64,000 bases of DNA from Tolypeutes matacus (Eukaryota; Chordata; Mammalia; Cingulata; Chlamyphoridae). The position numbers were made by a program, and so were the translations under genes. The notes below the pieces were generated by a model. It ran no database searches. It was given only the letters and a program-made list of their open reading frames with translations, and was not told the DNA's origin. Positions 13,284 to 24,060 of this stretch are shown piece after piece. Every line of letters starts with the position of its first letter. Position 1 is the first letter of the stretch. The stretch spans positions 4,998,520 through 5,062,519 of the forward strand of contig JAKSZT010053837.1 in NCBI GenBank assembly GCA_026826555.1. The letters are read 5' to 3'.

Positions 13284-13490
13284 GTCAGCTTGCCCAGCTC
13301 CACTGCTAACTAACACTGACGTTGGATGAGTTACTGGAACCCTCTGTGTCAGTTCCCTCATCTCTAAAATGGGGATAATAATAGTTCCTACCTCATAGGG
13401 TGGTTTGAGAACTGAACGAGTACAGGGAAAACACTTAATATCTGCCACGTAGTAAGTGCTCAGTTAATGTTAATTATGCTGACAATGATG
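13284..13490 (+). repeat. MIR, right part
   Basis: Continues the MIR interrupted by L1: CTCATCTCTAAAATGGGGAT, AATAGTTCCTACCTCATAGG, and a TAAGTGCTCAGTTAATGTTA end. Well preserved. Confidence 0.85.
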
Positions 13491-13504
13491 ATGTGCCTTT
13501 TAAC

Positions 13505-13745
13505 CTTTTATGGAATTTTCAAATATACACAAAAATAGAGACAATAATTGAATGAATTCCCAGGTATTCAACACTTGGTTTTAGTCATTATCGAAATTTT
13601 GCCATGATTGTTTCACTTTCTCTATCCCTCTTTTGTCTGTTTGTTACCAGAGCATTTTAAAGCAAATTCCAGAAATCTCTTTAAAATGTTTCTCTAAAAT
13701 AGAATCACTTTTAGATAGACTCGCAGCACATTTGTACGCCTAGTT
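13505..13745. repeat. Degenerate L1M-like fragment (tentative)
   Basis: Phrases such as AATATACACAAAAATAGAGA and AGAGCATTTTAAAGCAAATT recall old L1M sequence. Family and orientation were not fixed by eye. Confidence 0.35.
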
Positions 13746-13844
13746 TGCATACATTTCTATTGTAGCACCTGTGATATTTAATTGAGCTTATTTTCCTCCT
13801 TTTTCTTCTTGACACTGATCCTTTTGAAAAAGTGGTTCTGTTTA

Positions 13845-13905
13845 ATTCATCTTAGCCTCTAGCCTACTGGCTAGGACATGGTAGGAGCTCAATAAAATGT
13901 TTTTC
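13845..13905 (+). repeat. L2/MIR terminal fragment
   Basis: The phrase GACATGGTAGGAGCTCAATA with AAATG is the shared 3' terminal motif of L2/MIR-type elements. Confidence 0.5.
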
Positions 13906-13907
13906 AA

Positions 13908-14033
13908 TGAAAGAAAGACAGGAAAGAAACAAGGGGGGTAGGGGAGGGGAGCAAAGGGAAAGAAGGAAGAGAGGGAGGGAGGGAGGGAGGGAGGGAAGAA
14001 GGGTGGGGAGAATATAGAAAGAAAGAAAAGAGT
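13908..14033 (+). repeat. Polypurine tract with (GGGA)n
   Basis: A G/A-rich stretch. 13953-14003 is uninterrupted purine (51 nt), and six GGG runs with single-base A spacers lie at 13973-13995, a canonical G-quadruplex pattern. Confidence 0.9.
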
Positions 14034-14384
14034 GGCTCACAGAAGAAAGCGATTTGGCATTGAAAGGGATACAATACAGTCCAGTAAGTGCCGGAATGAC
14101 AGTAAGGACTAACCCTTGTGATCCTAGAGAGGTTCCTCAGAAACTTTTGTGCTAGCAGGGTGTGATTTGTGGTACGGTCCTTATTTCACCGCCTAGGTCA
14201 GGTAGGGAAGAAGAGAGCAAAAATAAAAGATTGCATTATTCTGTATCATGGTGTCATCAGAATGTTTATATTTGAGTCGCCATCTCCTCCCACCCCCAAT
14301 AATTATTGATATTATTTAGCGTTATTGAAGGACTTCTATGTTCAAAGCCCTGTGACCTAGAATGAAGGAAAAGCATGTACAAAG

Positions 14385-14575
14385 TTCAGACATCAGATTG
14401 TCTAGGGTCAAATTCTAGCTTGGCCCCTACTGGCTCTGTGGCCTTGGGCAAATGATTTACTTTCTGTACTCTAGTTCTTCTTGTTTACAGTGGGACTATA
14501 ATAGCACCTACCTCTTAAGATTGTTGAGAGCAGGTCACATGCATAGAAATCTGCCTGGTACATAGAAATTAAAAG
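14385..14575 (+). repeat. MIR
   Basis: GGCTCTGTGGCCTTGGGCAA, then TTTACAGTGGGACTATAATA and ACCTACCTCTTAAGATTGTT follow MIR core order. Confidence 0.8.
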
Positions 14576-15029
14576 AAAAATCTCTTAACCATTATTAGTA
14601 TCTAGTTGCAAGAGGAAAATGAAATAAAACAAGTATAGAGCTGGCCCATATAAAAGAATGATCCACTTTAAGACACTTCTCTGTCACAGAATTGCTACAC
14701 AAAGCTTGACAACAATTCCAAAATCGATTAGCCCAGGGAGTGCAATCTGGATATTGCCAATCTGAGGATTTAGGAAACTTTTTGGTTGCAATTCGTTCTC
14801 ACTTCTGTCAAAAGTGTTTGCAAAGGGGGAAAAAAAGACATTATCACCATATGAAATGGGATACTCAGGTTTTGCTAATTGTTTTTGGGGGCATTTGAGG
14901 CAATTTTAAAAATACACATATAGCACCCAATACAAAATACACATTAAGGGTGATGACTTGGTATAAAGATGTCTTAAAATGAATGAAATAGCAAAGAATA
15001 GCTTGAATAGTCATTACAACAATTATATC

Positions 15030-15300
15030 ACCTGTAATTTATTGAGTGTTTACTTTGTGCAAAGGTTTTCTATATTAGACTAAACCAAGTAACATTGCCA
15101 ATGTTTGGTGGGTTTTGACATAAGGAAAGAGCCATTGAATAAGGTTCAGCCTAAATACATGTTTCCCATTCTTCCTGATAGCAGCGTTCTCCTTTGGCAG
15201 GGGAGGAAACTTGGACTTGAAGAGATCGGGTGTGTTGCCAAAACCATGTGACTACATAGTGACAGCAATGGGATTTGGGGCTCATCTCTTTAGTGGCTAG
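15030..15300 (-). repeat. MIR, antisense, diverged
   Basis: TTATTGAGTGTTTACTTTGT at the left and GGGGAGGAAACTTGGAC plus ACCATGTGACTACATAGTG at the right fit a reverse-oriented MIR with an expanded middle. Confidence 0.55.
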
Positions 15301-15754
15301 TTCCAATATTTCTGTGCGTACTTCCTGGTCATGTAAATAATACAAACTGCAAAGAGTGTTTGCTGTAATAAATAAGATACTGGCTAGGAAAATATTAGAT
15401 GTTTAAAAACAAGTAATGTGCAGTGATTTATCAAAGGTGGCACAAAGCGTATTGTTGTCTTAGCAGAAGCTGTGCGATAAAGATGTGAGGCCCATAGCAC
15501 CTAAAACCAAAAAGCGTTTCTCCTCCATGTCCTGATGAGACTGTTACCATCCATCAGTTTCTGTGTATCCTGTTGTATATCTTCTCTCCCTAAATTCAAA
15601 AAGTCATGATCGTATTGATATGCAAAAGGGAGTTTCTTGTTTGTTTAACTATTTAAGGGGAAGGTGAAGAAAAGAAGTATTACATATTCAGGGACAAAAT
15701 CATTTTAGAGGAGTTGAAGCAAAAGACTGGGTGGAAAGCAGGGTCAACCTAGTA

Positions 15755-15945
15755 GAAAATGCCCCCAGCTGGGAGACAGGGCTGCTGAGCTCTTGACCTA
15801 TTTCTCACTAATAGCTGTGAACCTGGGGGTAAACCCCTATCTCTTCTTGGGCCCCAGATTCCTTGTTTCTAAAATAAGATAGCTGGACTAGGGGCTCTCT
15901 GAGGCTTCTTAGTCCTTGTAATTTATTGATCTTGTGAAATTAGAT
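15755..15945 (+). repeat. MIR-like fragment
   Basis: GAACCTGGGGGTAAACCCCT, CCCAGATTCCTTGTTTCTAA and AATAAGATAGCTGGACTAGG resemble a diverged MIR core. Confidence 0.5.
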
Positions 15946-15947
15946 GG

Positions 15948-16447
15948 TGTATTAGTCAGCCAAAGGGGTGCTAATGTGAAATACAAAAACTGGGTTGGTC
16001 TTTATAAAGAGTATTTATTTGGGGTAGAAGTCCACAGATACCAGGCCATAAAGCGTTAAGTTTCTTTTCTCACCACAGTCCATTGCCACGTGTTGGAGCA
16101 AGACAGCTGCTGGCGTTTGCCAGGGTTCAGGCTTCTGGGGTTCCTCTCTTCCCGGGGCTGCGTTTCTCTCTGGGCTTAGCTCCTGGTTCCTCCACAAGGT
16201 CAGCTATAGACGATCAGGCAAACGGCTTGCTTCTCTTCTCCTGGGGCCTTCTTTTCAACATCAAAACTGCTTCTCAAAAGACTGCTTCAACTTTCCTTTG
16301 CCTTGCCTTTTATATTCAATTCCCTACCCATCAAGGGGTGGAGCTCAATGCCCTAATCCTAACCTAATCATGCCCAAATTAACAGATCAGTTTACAAGCA
16401 TGATTCAGTTATATTTTTGGAATTCATAATTACATCAAACTGCCACA
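15948..16447 (-). mobile_element. MaLR-like solo LTR (xenarthran type), with target duplication
   Basis: Begins TGTATTAGTCAGCCAAAGGG and ends CTGCCACA, a TG...CA element that reads as the reverse complement of a MaLR LTR. GTATTTATTTGGGG is the complement of its AATAAA region. A perfect 5-bp duplication GATGG lies at 15943-15947 and 16448-16452. Related copies lie at 34272, 38829 and, in opposite orientation, 31786. The open frame at 16083-16367 is inside it. Confidence 0.8.
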
Positions 16448-16458
16448 GATGGTTAACA

Positions 16459-16884
16459 TTTTTTTTTTTTTGTATTTATATTTTTATTTATTTCTCCTCC
16501 TGCCCCGCCCCCCCACCCCTTGTTGTTTTGCACTCGCTGTCTGCTGTCTGTATTCTTCTGTGTCTGCTTGTCTTTAGGTGGCACTGGGAATTGATCCTGG
16601 GACCTTGCGGAGTGGGAGAGAGGCGCTCAATTTCTTGTGCCACCTCAGCTCCTTGGTCTGCTGCATCTCTTATTGTGTCTCCTCTGTGTCTCTTCTTGTT
16701 GCATCATCTTGCCACGCCAGCTCTCTGCATGGGCCAGCACTCCTATGCAGGCCAGCTCTCCACTCAGGCCAGCTTGCCTTTTTTTTTTTTATTTTTTTTT
16801 TTTACCAGGAGGCCCCGGGAATCGAACCCTAGACCTCCTATATGGTAGACAGGAGCCCAATCCCTTGAGCCACATCCGTTTCCC
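16459..16884 (-). mobile_element. DAS-III-type SINE, antisense
   Basis: Opens with a T run (complement of the A-tail). The reversed non-tRNA body follows, then the tRNA-like head, reading GGGAATCGAACCC and GAGCCACATCCGTTTCCC. No clear target duplication. An AG at 16576-16577 after a pyrimidine tract resembles an acceptor. The open frames at 16417-16942 are SINE sequence. Confidence 0.85.
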
Positions 16885-18009
16885 TATCATTAGCTCTGTA
16901 ATGTATATTTTGCAAAGAAATAAGATGGAAGAAATAAACTAGTAAGACATGAAATAGCTTGTAATCAGAAATGATTTCCATATTTAATATAGTTTGTTTC
17001 TTGTGTAAGTGTAAACTGAGGTGGGTTAGAGTTAAACCAATATTAGACCAGTGTGTGAAAACAACACAGTTAGAATTTGTAGAGCACTTAGATATTTTTG
17101 GATAGTCAAATATTGTCCATCATTCTATACATAAACCCAATTTGACGAATTACTTAAGTCTTAAGATGAATGCAAACATACAGATTCATTCAATTCTGTG
17201 AAATGGAGGACCTAGAAGTTTTTTGTTTTTTTTTTACATTTGTGCAATTACATTTCAGGTGTATTTGGTTTTAGAGTTGCTTCTTTGCTTTCAACATCAT
17301 GCCCAGCAAAGCGAGTAATAGGATAATCATGGCTTTACTCCCATCCTTTGCTTCTGCCTGTCAATATCCTAATTATTTCTCAAACCCATTTGAATGACTC
17401 AGAGTCAATGCTGTGATGCTGAAGATAAGAAATTATGCCAGGGAGAGAACTTACTGCCGTGCATCCTGACTTTCTGCTTTTGCCATCCCTCCAGCTGAGA
17501 ATTTTAGGACAGAAGAAAGACAAGAGTCTGGTCTTCAAATGGAAATCATTAGCCTTTTAAAATATGACGAGCTAATATGACAGGCAGCCTACAAGGAGAA
17601 ATATCTCTGAATTAATTGCTGGACAGCATTTCCAATTATCAGCATTTTTCTGGCACCTTAAGGTACAGCCAAATATTCACAAATAAATGTTGCAGGAAAA
17701 TAAAATGGAGCATATGTATTATCTTTTAAGTGAAATATATTCTCATTTATTTACATAGAGCACATTCTATTTTAAATCTTGTATTTATAGAACATCAAAA
17801 TTCATACATTTGACAAGGCAGATTTTTCCTCTAGAGTGTGAAGATGAAAATAAAAAGTGACATTGATTGATGCTGAAAATATCCCATTTTCTTTTAACAG
17901 TTGAAGCTGTTACATGATTATGTTTCAAGTAGAAATGAATCCATTAAAGACTGTAGAATCAACTTGTGATTTTCCATGAAAATAGGAAGCAAGGATTCAA
18001 AATGAACAT
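16885..18009. other. Unresolved intron
   Basis: AT-rich, with no gene or named repeat identified. Confidence 0.5.
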
Positions 18010-18375
18010 TCATTCACCCTTTACAATGATGCACTAAGCCTCTACTAGGTGCCTGCTTTACTCTTTCCTAGAGAAGTTGACTAACAGGAGATGAGGACTT
18101 CCATCATTGACATGTAAGCCAAAGATATGGGGGCATGGAAGAGGGGGACTTAATCTCTTCTGAGAAATTAGAGAAGATCCCACAGAGGAGAAAACGTCCC
18201 GGTTGAGCCTTGAAGAATACGAAGAATATTCTCAAAGAAACAGGAGTAGGGTGTTTCAAGAAGAGGAAAGGTCATTAGATGTTAAGGAGGCAGGTAGCAT
18301 ATGCAGGAATTGGTGGCTCAGGTGTAAGTGGCAAAGGCGGGTTATGGCCAGCTGTGCAGCTCATTCAGGATGGAT
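18010..18375 (-). repeat. L2 LINE 3' fragment, antisense
   Basis: AGCCTCTACTAGGTGCCTGC, then GTTGAGCCTTGAAGAATACG and AGAAGAGGAAAGGTCATTAG follow the order of reverse-oriented L2 3' sequence. Confidence 0.6.
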
Positions 18376-18744
18376 GTGAGGATAGCCTGACTGCTGATTG
18401 TCCCCTACAGGCTCACCTGAATGGCTAAATGGTGCTTCCTTCCTAAAGCTTGAGGTAGTTCACTGCTGTTTACATTTGTGTTTTCCCAAATACTAGAAAT
18501 TATTAGGATGTTTGAGCATCCTTAGACATGCTCATAATAAGCCACTTAGATTTCACTTTTTATGATCCACCTGTTTATATCTTTCACCTATTTTTCTCAT
18601 GATTTGTTTGCTTCTTGATTTATAGAAGCTCTTTGCAAAAGTTTTGGCAGTAACACTTTATCATTTTTATATGCTGTGCTATGCTTCCAAAGCATTTTGC
18701 TTGTTTTATTATTTTCTTTATATCTATCCCATACATAAACTTTA

Positions 18745-18990
18745 TATTTTAGGTTTATTTAACACCTAATATGTGCCAAGTATTGCTCTAAGGGCTTTAC
18801 AAAGTGTTAACTCATTTAATCCTGACAACGACCCTGTGGGGAAGGTATTAATATTCCCAAATGACAGATAAGGAAACTGAGGCCCAAGAGGTTATTAACT
18901 TGCCCAAGGCCACACTGATAGTGTAAACCCAGGAAGCTGGCTCCCAGTCTGTGCTTTGAGCCGATGCTAAGCTGCTTACTTCCAAATCAG
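18745..18990 (-). repeat. MIR, antisense, well preserved
   Basis: TAATATGTGCCAAGTATTGC, CATTTAATCCTGACAACGAC, AGGAAACTGAGGCCCAAGAG and TTGCCCAAGGCCACAC match the MIR consensus in reverse. It is embedded in the L1 described above. Confidence 0.9.
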
Positions 18991-19276
18991 TCCTCTTTTC
19001 TTTTACATTACCTGGATTTTATGTCTTATTAAACAAGGCTTTTCCCAATTCCAAGACTATGAAAAAAATGATCTCCTATATATTCTTATAATCATTTCAT
19101 GGTTCTGTGAATTTTATTTTTAGAACTCTAATCAATCTGGAATTTATAATTGTGCATAATTTGAAGTAGGGATTCTCTTTTCTCCTCGAATGTCACATCA
19201 TTTATTGCTATCCACCATTTGTCCATTAATTTGAAATACTGCATTTGTCCTAAAACAGACTTTCATGTATATGTGG

Positions 19277-19587
19277 TATGATGGTTAAGTTCATGGTCAA
19301 CTTGACTAGGGTATGATGCCTATTTGATTGGTCAAGCAAGCACTGGTCTGATTGTTACTGAGAAGGCATTTCATGCATTTAAATCATTAATCAGTTGATT
19401 ACATATGGCTGATTACATCTACAACCAACAAAGGAGATTGCCTACAGCAATGAGGAAAGTCTTACCCAATCAGGTGAAGGTCTTAAAGGAAGAACTGATG
19501 ATTTCAGCAGTCAGAAAGAATTTCTGTCTCTAAGTCAGCCAGCCAACTTCTGGAGAATTCATCAAAACCTTCATTGGATTTCCCCAA
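19277..19587 (+). mobile_element. LTR-like interspersed element, family uncertain
   Basis: GTTCATGGTCAACTTGACTA and AATCAGGTGAAGGTCTTAAA recall a mammalian interspersed repeat whose class I could not settle. It interrupts the antisense L1, which resumes at 19632. The right boundary is joined to the inverted repeat. Confidence 0.5.
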
Positions 19588-19664
19588 TGGAACAATGAAA
19601 TAGAATCAAGGAGCTATAAACAAATCCATGTTTTATAGCTCCTTGATTCTATTTCATTGTTCCA
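19588..19664. repeat. Perfect 33-bp inverted repeat, 11-nt loop
   Basis: The left arm is 19588-19620 and the right arm 19632-19664; they are exact reverse complements, separated by 19621-19631. The right arm is in register with the flanking antisense L1, so the left arm is the added inverted copy. A transcript would fold into a strong hairpin. Confidence 0.95.
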
Positions 19665-20000
19665 TTTGTTCTTTCCTTTACTAGCACCACATTGTTTTAA
19701 TTACTCTAAAATTATAGTATTAATGTCAATAATTGTCAGGATAAGTATCCCCATTTTTTAAAGTATTCTTGACTATTCTCATGTATTCATTCCTCCAGAG
19801 AAACATATAGAAACAGTTTCTTAAGTTCTGTAAAGTTTTATGTCTCTTGAGGGATAGAGTGGTTTGACTTGGAATGTAAATAACTTTTAAATTAATTTGA
19901 AAAAAAAATTGATACTGATATCTTGAAGATGATTGTCCTTTCCCTTCTAGAATATGGTATGTCTTTCCATTTAGTAAGGTCTCTTTTGCCTTCACATTTA

Positions 20001-22083
20001 AATGACAGTGGTTAGTTTAGAAATTTAGGTTACCACTCCCTTACACATTAATTTTATTATTTAGAACTTTCATTAAATGTTTAAACTTTGGCTATCATGA
20101 TTTAATTGCCAAAATTTGTTTTTCTTTTTCTCTGATTATTCTTTTATCATAGTAATTTCTTCTTGCTCTGACTTTTTTTTAAAGTTCTCTTCTTTTTTTT
20201 TTTTTTTGCATGATTTTGGTTTCCTCAATAATTAGTTCTGTGTATTCAGCTTTCTCCTTCTACGTCAAGGTCTTGGTTTTCCCCAATTATCTGGCGACCA
20301 TGGTAGTCAATTCATATATATATAAACTTTCATATTTATAATGAAGGTTTGGACTTACACATAAAGATAGCCCCAGTGGTTTTCACAATAGTTGTGAAGG
20401 TCTGTTTTTGCATCAGGCCTCTTTGCTGAATAAGACAGCTAAATTTGGAGTTTATAGGAGAGCCGTCTGGGCCTGCCGCCTTTCCTTTGTGTGTAAGCAG
20501 GAGGGAGCAGAAAAGCTCAGACAGCCCAGGACTGCCAACGAAAATATTCCTCTGGGTAGCACTTTAAGGATGAAGTGCTTTAACAAAGGTGAAAAGTGCA
20601 ACTTGAAGACTTTATCAGTGGTTTTAAACAACTTGATTCAGAGCCATTCCTACAAATGGTTCTTTTGCTAGGGTGTGTGATACTTAAGATAACATGGGCA
20701 TCTTTAGCACCTTCAGTCTATGCTCAATATTGTCTGCAAAAGGCATATAAATTACACCTGATGCTATTTTTTTCACCTGGGGGAGTAGAATCTCTTATTT
20801 TGAATTAGTGGTCAAAATGGAAAATACAGGCTTTAATTCAGTTTGTTAGAAAAGGATCATATGTAAAAGTAGATCCAAAGTAAGAATGATAGTGCGAATG
20901 GACTTTCAGATATTCTGCCAATCCAGGTGTTGGATGACCCCACACCTATTTGGTGCAATTTGCCTGGTATGAAGATTTAAAAAACACACAGAGGAAATAT
21001 TTTAAATTCCTAATTCTGAAAACATATATTTCATACATTTGCTTTTCCTTCTCATTTTTGCCTCTTTTTTTTTTTAAAGCACGTTTTCAAGTCTCAAGGA
21101 CATTCTGAGTATTTCTCTTGAGTTGAGGTGGTGCTTTGTGATGTCAACGACCAGGCTTACCTCTTCCTATTTGCTATCCTTACAGTGTGGCCCACATACT
21201 TTCAAAGGTTCAAAGCGAAACTACAGATATCACTCTACATTCTAAGCAGCAAGGTGGAGGAAAGAGAGGGGAAAAGATAAAGGACACACGCCGCTTGTTT
21301 GTGAGGACATTTTTCATCTATTGAACAAAGCTTCTGCCTGTATATCATTAGACAGAGCTTAGCTCTGTGGTCATGCCTTGCTCAGGAAAGGCTGGGAAAT
21401 GTAAACCTCATTCTAGGTCTCCAAGTGCCCTGTTAAAAATCAGTGATTTTTGTTCCCAATTAAAGTAGACAACCTATTTTTCATAGAATATATGTAAAAG
21501 CAAGATATTTTCCTTATATTTCCTTAAAGCTGTCTTCAATATGTTTGTGTTGACCTCAGTAAAAATGTAGAATCCGTGTATGACTCATCAGTTACTCAGG
21601 GGACAGAATGGTTATCATTTCCAGTCCTGGGACAAGAGTGAGTTCTGGAGGCTTTGGGCCTGGAAATCACTACAGGCCGACATGCAGTGGTCCTTGAGAG
21701 GAAGCAGGTATTTCTCTTAAAGCCATTTGCCTGAGCAGGACAATGTTACATTCTGAAAACCAAAATTGTGGCCCACTAAAACTTTAGCTTTAGCCTCCGG
21801 AAGAATGGACATGGGATTGAGAGAGGAGTAGAGTGAATATCATTCCCCTTCTCCTCCGAGGGATTAATTAATTATTCCCCTTGGTTTTGGAAGAATTTGA
21901 CTTCAAAAATTGAATCTTTTAGTTACCTTTATCACTTGATAATTTCTCTCCCCTCAGAATATGAATTACTCCATTTTTCTCTCACTTCAATTTTCAAAAG
22001 TTTCAAAATAAGGAGCTATGTTAAATTATCTTCCTTTATAACTAAAATATTTTTTTGAATGAGCAACTGAATTGCCAAACTGA
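20001..22083. other. Unresolved intron
   Basis: May include further degenerate antisense L1 up to about 20330. A T-rich run lies at about 20191-20208. The open frames at 20408-20808 have no recognisable similarity. Confidence 0.45.
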
Positions 22084-22497
22084 GAGAGACCTCGTCGGGG
22101 ACGGAATCACATCCCCCACAAAAGGCATGTTGAAGTCCTAACTCCTGGCCTGTGGGTGTGAACCCATTTGTAAATAGGACTTTGGAGATGTTATTAGTTA
22201 AGATGTTCCCTTCCAATACGGCTGAAGTCCTTATAAGAAAAGAATCTAGACACGGAAGGAAAAAGCCATGGGGAGAAGCCAAAAGCCAGAAATGAGTGGG
22301 AACCCAGAAGAAAAAGGAAAGGACTTTTCCGTTGATGGGGAAGCCAAGAAACCCAAGGATTGTCAACCAGCCCAAGTGCTGCCAACCTTGGGAGGAAGCA
22401 AACCTTCTGGCCTTCTGAAACCGTGAGCCGATAAGATTCCTGTTGTTAAGCCAACCCATTGTACTGTCTCTTTCATAGCAGTTATGAAACTAAGATA
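22084..22497 (+). mobile_element. MLT1/MaLR-type LTR
   Basis: GCATGTTGAAGTCCTAACTC, TTGTAAATAGGACTTTGGAG, GTCCTTATAAGAAAAGAATC and an end near GCAGTTATGAAACTAAGATA follow MLT1-class order. The minus-strand frame at 22016-22459 is its complement, not a gene. Confidence 0.65.
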
Positions 22498-22933
22498 GAT
22501 TTGTAATTTTTTAAAAAGGCAATTATAATTTTAATGGTTCCAATAATAGTTATAATTCAATGGAATATATTTTCTAGGGCTGCAACTTTCAAAGAAAATG
22601 AAAACACAATAATAAACTCATGGATTATTATATTGCTACAAATTCATATAATTTTCAGTTATTCTTTCTCATGTATTTGGGTTTTTACTTCAGACAATAT
22701 TAATAGTAGAAACACTTTCTAAGGACCATAGATTATATCCATAACTATTTTCCACTTTTGTTTAATTGTTTCTTTTAAACCTGCCTTCTCATGCTCGAGG
22801 AACATGCCTAGACTCTCTCCATATCCTTGCTGCATGTTATCACCAGGGAATCTTAGCTAACATTCCAGGGACCACTCAAGCATCTTTAGAGATCAATGTT
22901 CCTTCTGGGCTTGCACTCAGAAGCTGTTGCTTT
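22498..22933. other. Unresolved AT-rich intron
   Basis: No gene or repeat identified. Confidence 0.45.
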
Positions 22934-22952
22934 TCTCTCTCTCTCTCTCTCT
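22934..22952. repeat. (TC)n simple repeat
   Basis: Nine CT units in a row, followed by a T run. Confidence 0.85.
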
Positions 22953-22981
22953 TTTTTTATGAGCTAAATGTCTTGTGCCTT

Positions 22982-23135
22982 TTTCTCCCCTCGTTGTCTG
23001 CTCATTATTTTTGGTCGATGTCTGTTCATTGTTTGCTTGTTGTTTGTTTGTGTTCTTTCAGAGGCACCAGGAACTGAACCCAGTACCTCCCATGTGGGAG
23101 GCAGGTGCTCAACTGCTCGAGCCACATCCGCTCCC
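22982..23135 (-). mobile_element. DAS-type SINE, mid-length, antisense
   Basis: The tRNA-like head reads in reverse (CCAGGAACTGAACCCAGTAC, GAGCCACATCCGCTCCC), preceded by a GTTTGCTTGTTGTTTG region typical of this subtype. A 13-bp duplication with one mismatch, TGTCTTGTGCCTT (22969-22981) and TGTCCTGTGCCTT (23136-23148), bounds it. Confidence 0.9.
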
Positions 23136-23148
23136 TGTCCTGTGCCTT

Positions 23149-23934
23149 AAAACTAAAAATCCTCTAAAATTCATCGTCCCTTTGCTTAGTATTATATTTT
23201 GGGGTCACAGTGCAGCTGCTGAATTCTCTATTACCTTCTGTATCTGAAGCCTTTCTCTGGACCCAGTATGTACATAGGTTGCTTATTTGAAAATAAATGG
23301 CCCAATGTCCCTTGCAGAATTGTTTCCTATGTTTCTAACACTAAGTGTCACAAATATTGACAGAACATCAAGATACTCCTAACAATTTAAAAACTACTGT
23401 TTTACTAATTAAAAGCAACTGTAGGCTCAGAGGAAATATATTAAGTTCAAATACATTAATTTCCCAACTGACATCAAATTTTAAAATACGTGTCTCTATT
23501 CAGCACTTTAGTTTTGATCCACAAGCAGAAAAGGAACACTAGAAGTAAATTTGTTTTGGTGACATCTACCATATAAGTAAAGCCAAAGATACTGAGGGCA
23601 AACAAGTACATTATTTTTCCTCAAGGTGAGTGGTTAGTGGCAAAGATCAATATTTCCTGGAAAGGGGAAGTCATAATGGCCTTTCCAGGGGCCTGCAAAT
23701 CCATGTTAGTATCAAGCATTGTCCACAGATGATATCACTAATATTTCTCACATATATATGCATGGGATTTTTTCATATTTTAGTAGTTGCTTTTGTGATT
23801 AATCAAACACAGTCCCATTTAAATAAACGTCCATTTTGACAAGCTGACCAAATTGAGTAGATTTTCTCAATGACAATTAAAACTTCAATCAGATGAGTGC
23901 CTGCTTTGTCATTTAAAAGAACTATTGAATGTGT
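23149..23934. other. Unresolved intron
   Basis: No gene or named repeat identified. Confidence 0.45.
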
Positions 23935-24060
23935 GCAAAGAGTTATCCATAGGGATGTTCAATATATTGTTAATTATGATGGTGACAATGTGAAAAACCT
24001 AAATATACAAAAATGGGAGAATGATGAATAAATTATGATACATCCATAGTAATTTTGTTC
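23935..24060 (+). repeat. L1 3' fragment, sense (left half)
   Basis: GATGGTGACAATGTGAAAAA, ACCTAAATATACAAAAATGG and GAATAAATTATGATACATCC match the L1M 3' UTR region. It appears to resume at 25395. Confidence 0.6.

Larger units (their letters stand above)
18420..20000 (-). mobile_element. Old L1 (L1M-type), antisense, with nested insertions
   Basis: The order matches antisense L1 ORF2/3' sequence: TTTACATTTGTGTTTTCCCA with GAGCATCC, a TTCTTGATTTATAGAAGCTC segment, the AATCAATCTGGAATTTATAA segment, CACATTGTTTTAATTACTCT, and TATGGTATGTCTTTCCATTT at the right end. It is interrupted by MIR (18745-18985) and by an LTR-like insertion with an inverted repeat (19277-19631). No intact frame remains. 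Confidence 0.65.

Noticed and set aside
19588..19664. microRNA gene
   Set aside because: The hairpin is perfect but arises from an inverted copy of L1 sequence at an insertion junction. Nothing in the sequence shows processing, so it is reported only as an inverted repeat.
22016..22459. 147-codon minus-strand frame
   Set aside because: It is the complement of an MLT1-type LTR and has no protein similarity I recognise.
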